Source: JAFCUW01 sp049897565
Lineage (GTDB): Bacteria > Pseudomonadota > Gammaproteobacteria > Burkholderiales > Burkholderiaceae_D
DNA length: 64,000 nt
Assembly: GCF_049897565.1 (NCBI RefSeq)
Contig: NZ_JAFCWM010000003.1
Location: 186,001-250,000 of the forward strand
Direction: 5' to 3'
Part shown: piece by piece, positions 36,098 to 48,098 of the stretch
How the letters are laid out: every line of letters starts with the position of its first letter
Position numbering within the stretch: the first letter of the stretch is position 1
Made by a program: the position numbers and the translations under genes
Notes under the pieces: model-generated
Told to the model about the DNA's origin: nothing
Database searches by the model: none
Seen by the model: only the letters and a program-made list of their open reading frames with translations

Positions 36098-36111
36098 GAC
36101 TCTACCCGGGC

Positions 36112-37236
36112 TCAACGTTCGATGCGCTGGAACAATCCTCCCGGCAATCGCTCGACGTGGCCGGCCAGCTCCAGCTCCAGCAACACCAGGCTGAGCTGTC
36201 CGGGCGCGGTGGCGCAGTGCACCGCCAGCGCGTCCGGTTCGGCCGGCTCGTAGCCCATGGCGTCGAGCACCGCCTGGCCGGCGCGCGACGTGGCAGCCGC
36301 CGGCGCGGCGATCGCCATCGTCGCCAGCGGCGACATGCGCAGCTCTTCGAGCACGTCGGCGGCCGACTCGACCAGCTTGGCGCCCTCCTTGATCAGCTTG
36401 TGGCAGCCCTTCGACAGCGACGAATGGATCGAGCCGGGAATGGCGAACACGTCGCGGCCCTGGGCGGCGGCGACCTGCGCCGTGATCAGCGAGCCGGACC
36501 TGGCGGCCGCCTCGACCACCAGCACGCCGGCCGCCAGGCCGCTGATGATGCGGTTGCGGCGCGGGAAGTTGGCCGACAGCGGCGGCGTGCCGAGCGCGTA
36601 TTCGCTGACGATGCAGCCTTCCTCGGCGATGCGGTGCGCCAGCGCGTGGTTGCGCGCCGGATAGACGGTATCGACGCCGGTGCCGATCACCGCCACCGTC
36701 GAACTCGGGCCGGCCAGCGCGCCCAGGTGGGCGCAGGCGTCGATCCCCAGCGCCAGCCCCGAGACGATGGTCAGGCCCGCGCAGCTGAGCGCCTGGGCGA
36801 ATACTTCGGCATTGGTGCGGCCCTGCAAGCTGGCGTTGCGGCTGCCGACAATGGCCAGCATCGGCGCGGCCAGCAGCTCCGGCCAGCCCTTTAAATACAG
36901 CAGCGCCGGCGGATCGGGAATGTTGGCCAGCGCCGGCGGATAGGCGGCGTCGTGCACCGTCAGCAAGTGGTTGCCCGACTGCGCCAGCCAGTTCATCGTC
37001 AGGTCGACCTGGCGCAAGATGGCGGGCGCGGCCGGCTCGCTGAGCGCGCGCGCCAACGGCGCCGGCACGTGGTCGCAGAGCGCGCGGTAGCCGGCGTCGA
37101 AGATGCGCTGCGGGGAAGCGAACTCGGCAAGAAGCTTGCGGACCGTCGCGCCCCCGACGCCCGGCGTTTGTTCCAGGCGGATCCAGTCGGCCAGTAGCGC
37201 GGCCGGGGCGGGTGGGCGAAGGTCCGTGTCTCGCAC
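36112..37236 (-). CDS. dprA: DNA processing protein DprA
   Basis: 374 residues. It loads RecA on incoming single-stranded DNA during natural transformation. Rossmann-like core with LAIVGSRNASLQGR, VSGLALGIDACAHLGAL, FPRRNRIISGLAAGVLVVEA and VFAIPGSIHSSLSKGCHKLI, plus the C-terminal winged-helix (DprA_WH) region. An N-terminal SAM-like part (LEQTPGVGGATVRKLL) precedes these. It is intact, and its 3' end borders the insert. It lies 7 bases downstream of the LysM gene on the same strand. Confidence 0.97.
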   Translation of the reverse strand: MRDTDLRPPAPAALLADWIRLEQTPGVGGATVRKLLAEFASPQRIFDAGYRALCDHVPAPLARALSEPAAPAILRQVDLTMNWLAQSGNHLLTVHDAAYPPALANIPDPPALLYLKGWPELLAAPMLAIVGSRNASLQGRTNAEVFAQALSCAGLTIVSGLALGIDACAHLGALAGPSSTVAVIGTGVDTVYPARNHALAHRIAEEGCIVSEYALGTPPLSANFPRRNRIISGLAAGVLVVEAAARSGSLITAQVAAAQGRDVFAIPGSIHSSLSKGCHKLIKEGAKLVESAADVLEELRMSPLATMAIAAPAAATSRAGQAVLDAMGYEPAEPDALAVHCATAPGQLSLVLLELELAGHVERLPGGLFQRIER

Positions 37237-37243
37237 GGCGATA

Positions 37244-38344
37244 TTACTCCGGTGATTTGGCGACGTCGCCGACTTCCACCGGCTTCGTCACTTGCATGAT
37301 CAGGCCATACGACACCTGCTTGAACACGCGGAAAATGAACAGGGTCCCGATCTGTTCGTCGGGCAGCTTGATCATCGTTTTTCCCAGGCCCAGAATACCC
37401 TTGTTGCCGCCCGGGTCAGCGACAGTCTGTCCAAAATGATAAAGCTGCAGCACGGCGCCGACATCGAGTCCGTCAACTGAACCGCGATTGATGCTGACCA
37501 CCTGGTTCTGCCCGGCGTACGTCACGCCCGAGTAGATCGACAGCACGCGCGCGCTGGTCTGGCGCTCCGGCTGGTGCGGCACGTAGTTGCGGATCGGCGT
37601 CGGCGGCGCCGGTATCAAGCGGTCGCCCACCCCCATCTCCTGCTTGGCGGCCGACACCGTAAACGTATGCACGTCCTCGCCCGCCTTGGCTTCCTGCTGC
37701 AGCTTGACCGTGCCCAGGTAGACCGCCTCGTAGGCCAGCAGGCGCCCCGTGTCCGGATCCTTCAGCTCGTTGCCCGGCCTGAACACCTGGAACGAACTGC
37801 CGCCGTTGAGGCGGCCGCGCACGTACAGCTTGTCGTCCTTGCCGAGGTAGACGTGGCCCTCTTCCAGCGCGGCGATGCGCGGCGCGTCTTTGAGCTCGTC
37901 TTTTTCGACGATCAGCGGCATCGACAGGAAAGGGTCGATCACGCTGGCCGAAATCGAGCGCACCGCGTCCACGCCGAGTCCCTCGGTGCGAATCTGCGGC
38001 GACAGCCGGGTGGTGCCGTTGATGCCGTCGGCGTTGTCGATTGCGCCCGGGCGCGTCAGGCTCAGGCGCCGGTTGGCGCGGTCGAAGTAGACGATCTGGC
38101 CCGGATAGATCCAGTGCGGATTGCGGATCTCGTCGCGGTTCATGCCCCACACCTGCGGCCAGCACCATGGGTGCTCGAGGAACTTGCCGGAGATGTCCCA
38201 CAGGGTGTCGCCGCGCACCACCAGGTGCTGGTCGGGCGCGTTCGGCCGGAACTCGCAAGTGGCGGCCTGGACAGGACCGGCCAGGGCGCACGCAAAAAGC
38301 GCCCCGACTGCAATGCGCGTGCCGACTGTGCTAAAATTTTTCAT
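37244..38344 (-). CDS. Exported LysM domain protein
   Basis: 366 residues. Signal peptide MKNFSTVGTRIAVGALFACA to VQA. A LysM module near residues 42-90 (HLVVRGDTLWDISGKFLEHP, GQIVYFD) is followed by about 270 residues with no recognised domain. It binds peptidoglycan in the periplasm. It is the usual neighbour upstream of dprA in Burkholderiales and divergent from def across 295 bases in which no other feature was recognised. The start was chosen at the signal-peptide Met. Confidence 0.92.
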   Translation of the reverse strand: MKNFSTVGTRIAVGALFACALAGPVQAATCEFRPNAPDQHLVVRGDTLWDISGKFLEHPWCWPQVWGMNRDEIRNPHWIYPGQIVYFDRANRRLSLTRPGAIDNADGINGTTRLSPQIRTEGLGVDAVRSISASVIDPFLSMPLIVEKDELKDAPRIAALEEGHVYLGKDDKLYVRGRLNGGSSFQVFRPGNELKDPDTGRLLAYEAVYLGTVKLQQEAKAGEDVHTFTVSAAKQEMGVGDRLIPAPPTPIRNYVPHQPERQTSARVLSIYSGVTYAGQNQVVSINRGSVDGLDVGAVLQLYHFGQTVADPGGNKGILGLGKTMIKLPDEQIGTLFIFRVFKQVSYGLIMQVTKPVEVGDVAKSPE

Positions 38345-38639
38345 AAGTGTCCGTAAAGTGCGGCCTGAAGTACGCCTGAAAGCGGCATTGCTGGCGCACA
38401 CATCTCCCGTCCATCACGGCGCGGAAGTCGATGCAAGCCAGCGTCCTCCACCCGCCAGACGGATGAAAAGGTTGCCGAACTGGATCAAATTCTGCACATA
38501 AATCCTTGAACTGGCAAGACAAACCACGTCGGGTTACCCCACCCATCTGTTGCGTTTTTGTTGATTTGGGGCATTATTTTACGGACTTGCGTCAAACCCG
38601 CGTTTTATCGTTAATCAAATATTACTGAGTTGTCCCTCA

Positions 38640-39182
38640 ATGGCCTTACTGAACATCCTGCGCTACCCCGATCCCCGCCTGCACAAGGTGGCCAAGCCTG
38701 TCACCGAATTTGGCGAGCGCCTGCGTACGCTGGTCGACGACATGGCCGAAACCATGTACGACGCGCCCGGCGTGGGCCTGGCCGCCAGCCAGGTCGACGT
38801 CCACGAGCAGCTGATCCTGGTCGACACGTCCGACACCAAGGACGACCTGAAGGTATTCATCAATCCCGAGATCACCTGGTCGAGCGATGAGAAGCAGGTC
38901 TACGACGAAGGCTGCCTGTCGGTGCCTGGCATCTACGACGGCGTCGAACGGCCGTCGCGCGTCAAGGTGCGCGCGCTCGGCCTCGACGGCAAGCCGTTCG
39001 AGCTCGAAGCCGACGGCCTGCTGGCCGTGTGCATCCAGCACGAGATGGACCACCTGCTCGGCAAGGTGTTCGTCGAATACCTGTCGCCGCTCAAGCGCAA
39101 CCGCATCAAGGCCAAGATGGTCAAGGAAGTGCGCGGACTCGAGCGCGACGCGGCGCTGAAGGCCGCCGGCCGCCGCTACTGA
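38640..39182 (+). CDS. def: Peptide deformylase
   Basis: 180 residues. It removes the N-formyl group from nascent proteins. The three PDF motifs are complete: GVGLAASQ, EGCLSVPG and QHEMDHL (metal-binding HEMDH). It starts with MALLNILRYPDPRLH. It is 23 bases upstream of fmt, so formylation and deformylation enzymes are co-expressed. Confidence 0.98.
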   Translation: MALLNILRYPDPRLHKVAKPVTEFGERLRTLVDDMAETMYDAPGVGLAASQVDVHEQLILVDTSDTKDDLKVFINPEITWSSDEKQVYDEGCLSVPGIYDGVERPSRVKVRALGLDGKPFELEADGLLAVCIQHEMDHLLGKVFVEYLSPLKRNRIKAKMVKEVRGLERDAALKAAGRRY

Positions 39183-39205
39183 CCTGTGCTGTTTCGAAGG
39201 AATCG

Positions 39206-40162
39206 ATGAAAGTCATATTTGCCGGCACGCCGGAATTCGCAGCGCTCGCGTTGGCCAGCCTGCACGCGGCCGGATTCGACATTCCACTCGTGCTGACCCA
39301 GCCCGACCGCCCCGCCGGCCGCGGCCTGCAGCTGCATGCGTCAGCCGTCAAGGAGTATGCGCTGGCGCACGGCATCGAAGTGCTGCAGCCGCTGTCGCTG
39401 CGGATCGACAGTGCCGATCCGGTGCGCGCCGAGCAGGCCCGCGCCGCCCATGAACGCCTGCTGGCCACCGATTACGATGTGATGGTGGTGGCCGCCTACG
39501 GCCTGATCCTGCCGCGCAGCACGCTCGACATCAAACCCTGCATCAACATCCACGGCTCGCTGTTGCCGCGCTGGCGCGGCGCCGCGCCGATCCACCGCGC
39601 GATCGAAGCGGGCGACGAAGAAACCGGCGTCACCATCATGCAGATGGAAGAAGGGCTCGATACCGGCCCGATGTTGATGATCGAGCGCGTCGCCATCGAT
39701 GCGGCCGACACCACCGCCACGCTGCACGACACCCTCGCCGCCCTGGGCGCTCGGTTGATTGTTGCCACACTGCGCAAGATGGACGCCGGCCCGCTCGAAG
39801 CTGTGGTCCAGCCGGAAGTTGGCGTCACCTACGCGGCCAAGATAAGCAAGGAAGAAGCGCGCCTCGACTTCAGCGATTCGGCGCAAGTGTTGGGCCGCAG
39901 GATCCGCGCCTTCAACCCGTTTCCTGGCGCGCAGGCGCTGGTGAACGGCGTGACGATCAAGATCTGGGGCGCCGAGGCGATCGGCGCCGACTCGCGCGCG
40001 CTACCGGGCCAGGTGCTGGCCGCCGACGCCACCCACGGCATCGTGGTCGCCTGCAAGAGCGGCACCTTGCGCCTGACCGAACTGCAAAAGCCCGGCGGCA
40101 AGCGCCTGCCCGCGGCGGAGTTCCTCAAAGGTTTCCCGCTCGCCGAGCAGTGCTTCGACTAA
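39206..40162 (+). CDS. fmt: Methionyl-tRNA formyltransferase
   Basis: 318 residues. Transfers formyl from 10-formyl-THF to initiator Met-tRNA. N-terminal IFAGTPEFAALALASL, folate/catalytic segment CINIHGSLLPRWRGAAPI, GVTIMQMEEGLDTGPML, and a C-terminal OB-like domain. GAAGGA precedes the ATG. A MITE-like element lies 34 bases after the stop. Confidence 0.98.
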   Translation: MKVIFAGTPEFAALALASLHAAGFDIPLVLTQPDRPAGRGLQLHASAVKEYALAHGIEVLQPLSLRIDSADPVRAEQARAAHERLLATDYDVMVVAAYGLILPRSTLDIKPCINIHGSLLPRWRGAAPIHRAIEAGDEETGVTIMQMEEGLDTGPMLMIERVAIDAADTTATLHDTLAALGARLIVATLRKMDAGPLEAVVQPEVGVTYAAKISKEEARLDFSDSAQVLGRRIRAFNPFPGAQALVNGVTIKIWGAEAIGADSRALPGQVLAADATHGIVVACKSGTLRLTELQKPGGKRLPAAEFLKGFPLAEQCFD

Positions 40163-40196
40163 TCGTTGGGCGCCAGCGCCGACTACTGCACCTACA

Positions 40197-40329
40197 CCGG
40201 GGTCAGTGCCGACATTCGGACACGACCTCGACCCTAACGCCGGGGTCAGTGCCGACAATTGGACACGACCTCGACGCTAGGGGCGCCGCTACAGACGGGC
40301 CCGTGTCCGAATGTCGGCACTGACCCCGG
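40197..40329. repeat. 133-base MITE-like element with perfect 28-base terminal inverted repeats
   Basis: The left end 40197-40224 (CCGGGGTCAGTGCCGACATT onward) is the exact reverse complement of 40302-40329. A second direct copy of the left end lies at 40240-40267, with matching flank CGACCTCGAC. It shares GGTCAG and GACATTCGGACA with the element at 6408-6613. No ORF inside. Confidence 0.8.
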
Positions 40330-40347
40330 GGGTAAAAACAAGCCCGA

Positions 40348-40578
40348 TTAGCGGTTGGCCGCGCCGTCGTCGCGATGGTCGGCCATGTACTGGCGCAGGA
40401 TCTGGTTGATGCGCGTCTGGTAGCCAGGACCGTTACCCTTGAACCAATCGAGCATGTCGGTATCGAGGCGGATCGTGACAATCTGCTTGAGCGCGACGAC
40501 GTTGCTCTTCGTCGCCGGTGCCGCTGCGGTCTCGACGGCGCTTGGCGCGTCCCACTCTTGTGCATATTCTTTGTTCAT
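40348..40578 (-). CDS. BrnA-family antitoxin-like protein, no adjacent toxin
   Basis: 76 residues. The C-terminal half (VTIRLDTDMLDWFKGNGPGY, TRINQILRQYM) is the ribbon-helix-helix signature of BrnA/DUF4415 antitoxins. In brnTA operons the toxin BrnT precedes brnA; here the 283 bases upstream (to metH) hold no toxin ORF, so this is an orphan that may act as a solitary regulator. Immediately downstream lies the MITE-like element. Confidence 0.8.
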   Translation of the reverse strand: MNKEYAQEWDAPSAVETAAAPATKSNVVALKQIVTIRLDTDMLDWFKGNGPGYQTRINQILRQYMADHRDDGAANR

Positions 40579-40798
40579 TGACTGTCCATTCTTACATGTG
40601 ATGAGAGTCAGGCGGCACCCGCGGCAGCCCGGTAAGGTAGGAGTTTGTAACGTCCTTGTAACGACAAGATTGCGGAAAAGTTGCTAATTGTATCGTTATG
40701 TAACAACTGTCAAATTGAAACACAATGATACAAACACTGAATGACGATTTGCGCCCAGTGCAACCGGCCTGGCCGTAAACCAAACTAGCCCGATGACG

Positions 40799-40804
40799 TA
40801 TAAT
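40799..40804 (+). promoter_or_regulatory. -10-like box upstream of metH
   Basis: TATAAT in GACGTATAATTTTAG, 57 bases before the metH ATG. No clear -35 hexamer lies at the right distance. No SAH or cobalamin riboswitch consensus was recognised in the 40579-40861 region. Confidence 0.35.
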
Positions 40805-40861
40805 TTTAGACCGCCCGCCCGCGCCCGCGGATCCGCCGCTTCGCCCATAGAAAGAACCACG

Positions 40862-44626
<3,765 letters not shown>

Positions 44627-44659
44627 AAACGGCCTGAAACGGCCAGTAGATCAAGCACC

Positions 44660-44685
44660 GTCGTTCCCGCGCAGGCGGGAACGAC
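44660..44685. repeat. REP-like hairpin after metH, GTCGTTCCCGC type
   Basis: GTCGTTCCCGC-GCAG-GCGGGAACGAC, a perfect 11-bp stem with a 4-base loop, 33 bases downstream of metH and between convergent genes. Same family as the element at 32652-32775. It may also act as a transcription stop or mRNA 3' protector. Confidence 0.75.
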
Positions 44686-44715
44686 ATGTGAAGGCTCTGT
44701 CTTACGGCCTGCGGC

Positions 44716-45078
44716 TCACTGGGCCAGCGCCGCAGCGGCGCCGGCGCCTGCCACATCGCGCACGTTCTTCTGCACGGTCACCGCGGCAAACAGGCTCAAT
44801 ACGAACGACATCGCATAGAAGCCTTTCTCGCTGCTGGCCATCGTCGCATTCCACAGGCCGACGGCGACCAGCACCGCCACCGCGATGATCGACACCCAGC
44901 ACAAGCCGTAATACATGCTCGTCACCGGCGTGCCCTCCATCCGGTCGCGCACCGATTTTTGCAGCGACACCGCGGCGAACAAGCCGTTCATCGGCAGCGT
45001 CAGGCAGTAGCCCTTCGCGTTGAGCGCCATGCTGGCATTCCACAGGCCGATCAGGTACATCAGCACGCCGACCATCAA
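44716..45078 (-). CDS. YiaA/YiaB family inner-membrane protein
   Basis: 120 residues as begun at TTG 45078 (ATG 45075 is next). Two copies of a two-helix unit are visible, each with IGLWNASMA/VGLWNATMA and LFAAVSLQKSVRD/LFAAVTVQKNVRD, the family hallmark. The frame stays open for about 20 more codons upstream and reads SAFVGASWLAL, which also looks family-like, but contains no ATG, GTG or TTG, so the N-terminus may be truncated or use an unusual start. It lies 86 bases downstream of the EAL/HDOD gene. Confidence 0.75.
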   Translation of the reverse strand: MMVGVLMYLIGLWNASMALNAKGYCLTLPMNGLFAAVSLQKSVRDRMEGTPVTSMYYGLCWVSIIAVAVLVAVGLWNATMASSEKGFYAMSFVLSLFAAVTVQKNVRDVAGAGAAAALAQ

Positions 45079-45164
45079 GGCGAGCCAGGAGGCGCCGACG
45101 AAGGCGGATGACGGCGATAACCCGCTGCGGTTAGCGCTGGTCGCGCCTGAGTATCACGATGGCG

Positions 45165-46442
45165 CTACAGCGCGTAGCGCACCACCGAGTCGCTCCACGC
45201 GAAGGCGGCCACTTCGAACTGCACCAGTTCGTCGCTGGAGATGGCCAGCTGCTTCAGCGCCGGCATCACCATGTCTTCGGTGCCGTCCATCTGCTCGATC
45301 GATTCGGCCAGCCGCAGCAGCTCGCCGAAGAACCCGGTGCGGTGCGTCAGCGCGCCCGACACTTCGTCGCTGACCGGGATCTGGACGACGATCTCGGACA
45401 TCGGGATGCCGAACAGCGCGTCCATCAGCGACATGATGCCGACCGTGAAAGCGATGTCGGCGACGTTGCGCTGGCTCGGGCGCAGGCGCTTGGCCAGCAG
45501 TTCGAGCAGGCGACCGCGCGTGGTGGCGAGCATCAGCAGCGGCGAGGCACTGTGGCCGCGCTGCGCGGGATCGGCGTACAACAAAATCTGCAGCCAGCGC
45601 TGCAGCTGGCGCCGGCCCAGCACGATCAGCGCCTGGCTGACCGAGTCGATCTGCTGGCGCATGCCGACGGCCGGCGTGTTCACCAGCCGCAGCAGGTTCA
45701 GCGCCAGCGTGACGTCGCGCTTGACCGCGCGCTCGATCTCGATGTTTTCGGCGTCCGACGTCACCAGCTTCATCAGCTCCATGACAGCCAGCTGCGACGG
45801 CGTCAGCTTGCGCCCGCTGATCACCACCGGCTGCGCAAAATAAAATCCCTGGAAGTAGTCCAAGCCGAGAGCGCGGCATTCATCATGTTGAACGCTCGAT
45901 TCGACCCGTTCGGCGATCAGCTTCTTGCCGCCGCGTTGCAGCACCCGCGCCATCCCCAGCAGCTTTGTCGCCGCGATGCCGCGCATGTCGAACTTGACGA
46001 AGTCGATCATCGGCAGCAGCCGTTCGACGTTCGGCGTGATGTCGCTCACGCCATTGAGGGCGAAGCGGAACCCATGGCCGGCCAGTTCCGCCATCCGCGC
46101 CAGCAGCGGCGAGCTCGCCTCGACCGACTGGTGCACTTCGAGCACCATCTTCTCGCGCGGCAGGAACACGAAGATGTCGCTCATGATGACGGCGGCGTCG
46201 ACGTTGAGGAAGCCCTGCGCGTCGCCGATCGCCTTGTCGAGGCCGAGCTGGCCGGCGTGGGCGATTACCGCCGCGGTGGCCGACAGCCCGTTATCGAAAT
46301 CGGCTGCGCCGGCCGGCGCGTTACGAAACAGCAGCTCGTAGCCGAACAGCGCCTGGTTGCGGTCGAGGATGGGCTGGCGCCCCAGGTAGAAATCGCGTAC
46401 GCCAAAGTCTTTCAGCGCAGCGTGCGGGGCGGTGTCGTTCAT
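45165..46442 (-). CDS. EAL-HDOD signalling protein, EAL domain degenerate
   Basis: 425 residues. N-terminal EAL-like domain (FYLGRQPILDRNQALFGYEL, VKFDMRGI, KLIAERVES) followed by a HDOD domain (about residues 215-410: KRDVTLALNLLRLVNTPAVG, ALIVLGRRQLQRWLQILLYA). The EAL signature reads YELLFR and the LEITE and DDFGTG-type motifs read LEVHQ and LNGVSD, so c-di-GMP hydrolysis is unlikely; such proteins usually act as binding or scaffold regulators. Confidence 0.88.
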   Translation of the reverse strand: MNDTAPHAALKDFGVRDFYLGRQPILDRNQALFGYELLFRNAPAGAADFDNGLSATAAVIAHAGQLGLDKAIGDAQGFLNVDAAVIMSDIFVFLPREKMVLEVHQSVEASSPLLARMAELAGHGFRFALNGVSDITPNVERLLPMIDFVKFDMRGIAATKLLGMARVLQRGGKKLIAERVESSVQHDECRALGLDYFQGFYFAQPVVISGRKLTPSQLAVMELMKLVTSDAENIEIERAVKRDVTLALNLLRLVNTPAVGMRQQIDSVSQALIVLGRRQLQRWLQILLYADPAQRGHSASPLLMLATTRGRLLELLAKRLRPSQRNVADIAFTVGIMSLMDALFGIPMSEIVVQIPVSDEVSGALTHRTGFFGELLRLAESIEQMDGTEDMVMPALKQLAISSDELVQFEVAAFAWSDSVVRYAL

Positions 46443-46541
46443 CGCTAGGTAGTTCCGGGGACGGGAGAATGTCCGTACTGTACCGCATTCTCTTGCAACA
46501 GTGAACTTTTTGTCAATGGCCAGCGCCTTGCCGGCATGACA

Positions 46542-47309
46542 TCACGGCAACGGCGTGCCGTCGACGAACACTTTCATTTCCCCCGGCAGGAATTCGGTCC
46601 AGCGCTCGTTGCTCGTCAGCGGCTCGGTGACGATCACCGCCACCCGGTCTTGCGGCGTGGTCACCTGCGAAAAATCGACGCTGACGTCTTCGTCCGACAG
46701 CTGCGCGGTGGCGAACGGGTACTCGCGCACGACATAGCACAGCCTGGTCGAGCAGTGAGCGAACAGCGCCGAGCCGTCCGACAGCATCATGTTGAAGGTG
46801 CCGTGCGCGGCGATCGACTGCGCCAGCTCGCCGAGCGCGCAGCGCAGCTCGTCCAGCGGCGGCGCGTTGTCGCCAAAGCGGGCGCGCAATTGCTGCAGCA
46901 GGTAGCAAAATGCCCGTTCGCTGTCGGTGCTGCCGACCGGGCGGAAGGCGCCACCGAGCACCGGCGCGAACTCCTTCAGGTCGCCGTTATGGGCAAATAC
47001 CCAGTAACGGCCCCACAGTTCGCGCACGAACGGATGGCAGTTCTCCAGCGCGACCTTGCCCTGCGTGGCCTTGCGGATGTGCGCGATGACATTGCGCGAC
47101 TTGATCGGGTAACTTTTGATGAGCGCGGCGACGGGCGAGGCAATGGCGGCCTGGTGGTCGACGAACAGGCGCACGCCGGCGCCTTCGAAAAACGCGATGC
47201 CCCAGCCGTCATGGTGGGTATCGGTGTGGCCGCCACGCATGGCGAAGCCGGTAAAGCTGAAAACGATGTCCGTGGGGACGTTGCAGTTCATTCCGAGGAG
47301 TTGGCACAT
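46542..47309 (-). CDS. Class II glutamine amidotransferase, YafJ type
   Basis: 255 residues. The N-terminal Cys2 (MCQLLGMNCN) is the Ntn nucleophile; HIRKATQG and WVFAHNGDLKEF are the glutaminase loop motifs, and GSTDSERAFCYLL is the conserved YafJ segment. No synthetase domain is attached, so the acceptor is unknown. Confidence 0.92.
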   Translation of the reverse strand: MCQLLGMNCNVPTDIVFSFTGFAMRGGHTDTHHDGWGIAFFEGAGVRLFVDHQAAIASPVAALIKSYPIKSRNVIAHIRKATQGKVALENCHPFVRELWGRYWVFAHNGDLKEFAPVLGGAFRPVGSTDSERAFCYLLQQLRARFGDNAPPLDELRCALGELAQSIAAHGTFNMMLSDGSALFAHCSTRLCYVVREYPFATAQLSDEDVSVDFSQVTTPQDRVAVIVTEPLTSNERWTEFLPGEMKVFVDGTPLP

Positions 47310-47320
47310 GGTGGTGAGCT

Positions 47321-47350
47321 TGGGTCTGGCCCGATGATGGGTCAGACCCA
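47321..47350. repeat. Inverted repeat, GGGTCTG/CAGACCC type
   Basis: TGGGTCTGGCCC (47321-47332) and GGGTCAGACCCA (47339-47350) pair with one mismatch around GATGAT. It lies between the amidotransferase and DUF3567 genes and is a member of the window's GTCAGACC repeat family. Confidence 0.6.
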
Positions 47351-47371
47351 GGTGTGCCAGTATGCCACCAA

Positions 47372-47629
47372 TTAGTGCAGCAGCACCGGCTGGCTCATCA
47401 GCGAATCGTAGGAGCCGAGAAAGTCGTCGATCTCCTCCATCGTCGGTTCGCTGGCGATCAGGTTATTGACGTCGCGTCGGAAAGACTGTGCGAGCTTGCC
47501 GCCAATAAACGCTTCGCGCCGGCCGGATTTGTCGACGATCTCATAGCCGCCGAAATGCAGCGCCTCGAGGTTGTGGTCGACGCCGAACTCGACGACGCTG
47601 TACTGCTCGCTGTTATAAATCATGTTCAT
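47372..47629 (-). CDS. DUF3567 (BTH_I0359) family protein
   Basis: 85 residues. It begins MNMIYNSEQYSVVEFGVD and contains GGYEIVDKSGRREAFIGG and a C-terminal acidic helix, the pattern of a small family conserved in Burkholderiales. Function unknown; no signal peptide or membrane segment. Confidence 0.88.
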   Translation of the reverse strand: MNMIYNSEQYSVVEFGVDHNLEALHFGGYEIVDKSGRREAFIGGKLAQSFRRDVNNLIASEPTMEEIDDFLGSYDSLMSQPVLLH

Positions 47630-47711
47630 GGTGAGTCCTCTCGATCAGACGGTTTTGCAGGCTGACTTGCCGCTGCGCCTCATGCCTGAGGTGGGGCTGG
47701 CCGGCTTGAAT

Positions 47712-48098
47712 TCAAGAGTGCAGGTCCGGCGTCAGTTCCAACAGCTGATCGTATGGCGGCTGCCGCAGCCACGATCTCAACTGATCAAGGTGCTCCGTCG
47801 TTGCCAGCCCGATATACAGCCGTTCGGGTCGCCGCCGCAGGAGACGATTTAATGTTACACGCAAAACGAGATTGCCGGTGCAGCACAGGCAACCGGGCGC
47901 TATGCGCTCGATCAGCAGTGTGGACGATGCGATGAGGATGGTTTGCCCGTCGGGCAAGCCTTCGAGCAGCACCGCGCGGCAGGCGCCGCCGGGTACGTCC
48001 GGCGGCAGGTGCGCCGCAATCAAGCGTTCGCGCGCGCCGGCGGTCGCGCCGGTGACCAGGGTGGTGGTGGTGCGCGGCAGTGGAGGGATGCTGCTCAC
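47712..48098 (-). CDS. CobW-like protein lacking a usable P-loop
   Basis: 128 residues from GTG 48098, overlapping the response-regulator stop by 4 bases (GTGA). TLVTGATAGARERLIAAHL occupies the position of the CobW/HypB Walker A (GFLGAGKTT), but Lys and Thr are missing. GCLCCTGNL matches the CxCC metal-binding motif of CobW GTPases and is followed by RPERLYIGLATTEHLDQL. It is only about the first 40% of a CobW protein, so probably not a GTPase; metal binding is possible. Confidence 0.65.
   Translation of the reverse strand: MSSIPPLPRTTTTLVTGATAGARERLIAAHLPPDVPGGACRAVLLEGLPDGQTILIASSTLLIERIAPGCLCCTGNLVLRVTLNRLLRRRPERLYIGLATTEHLDQLRSWLRQPPYDQLLELTPDLHS

Noticed and set aside
33285..36111. Prophage or integrative element at dprA-smg
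   Set aside because: No integrase, transposase, tRNA target or phage gene; the duplicated gene ends point to homologous recombination.
40579..40861. SAH or cobalamin riboswitch upstream of metH
   Set aside because: Looked for because metH is often so controlled; no conserved core of either riboswitch was recognised by eye.
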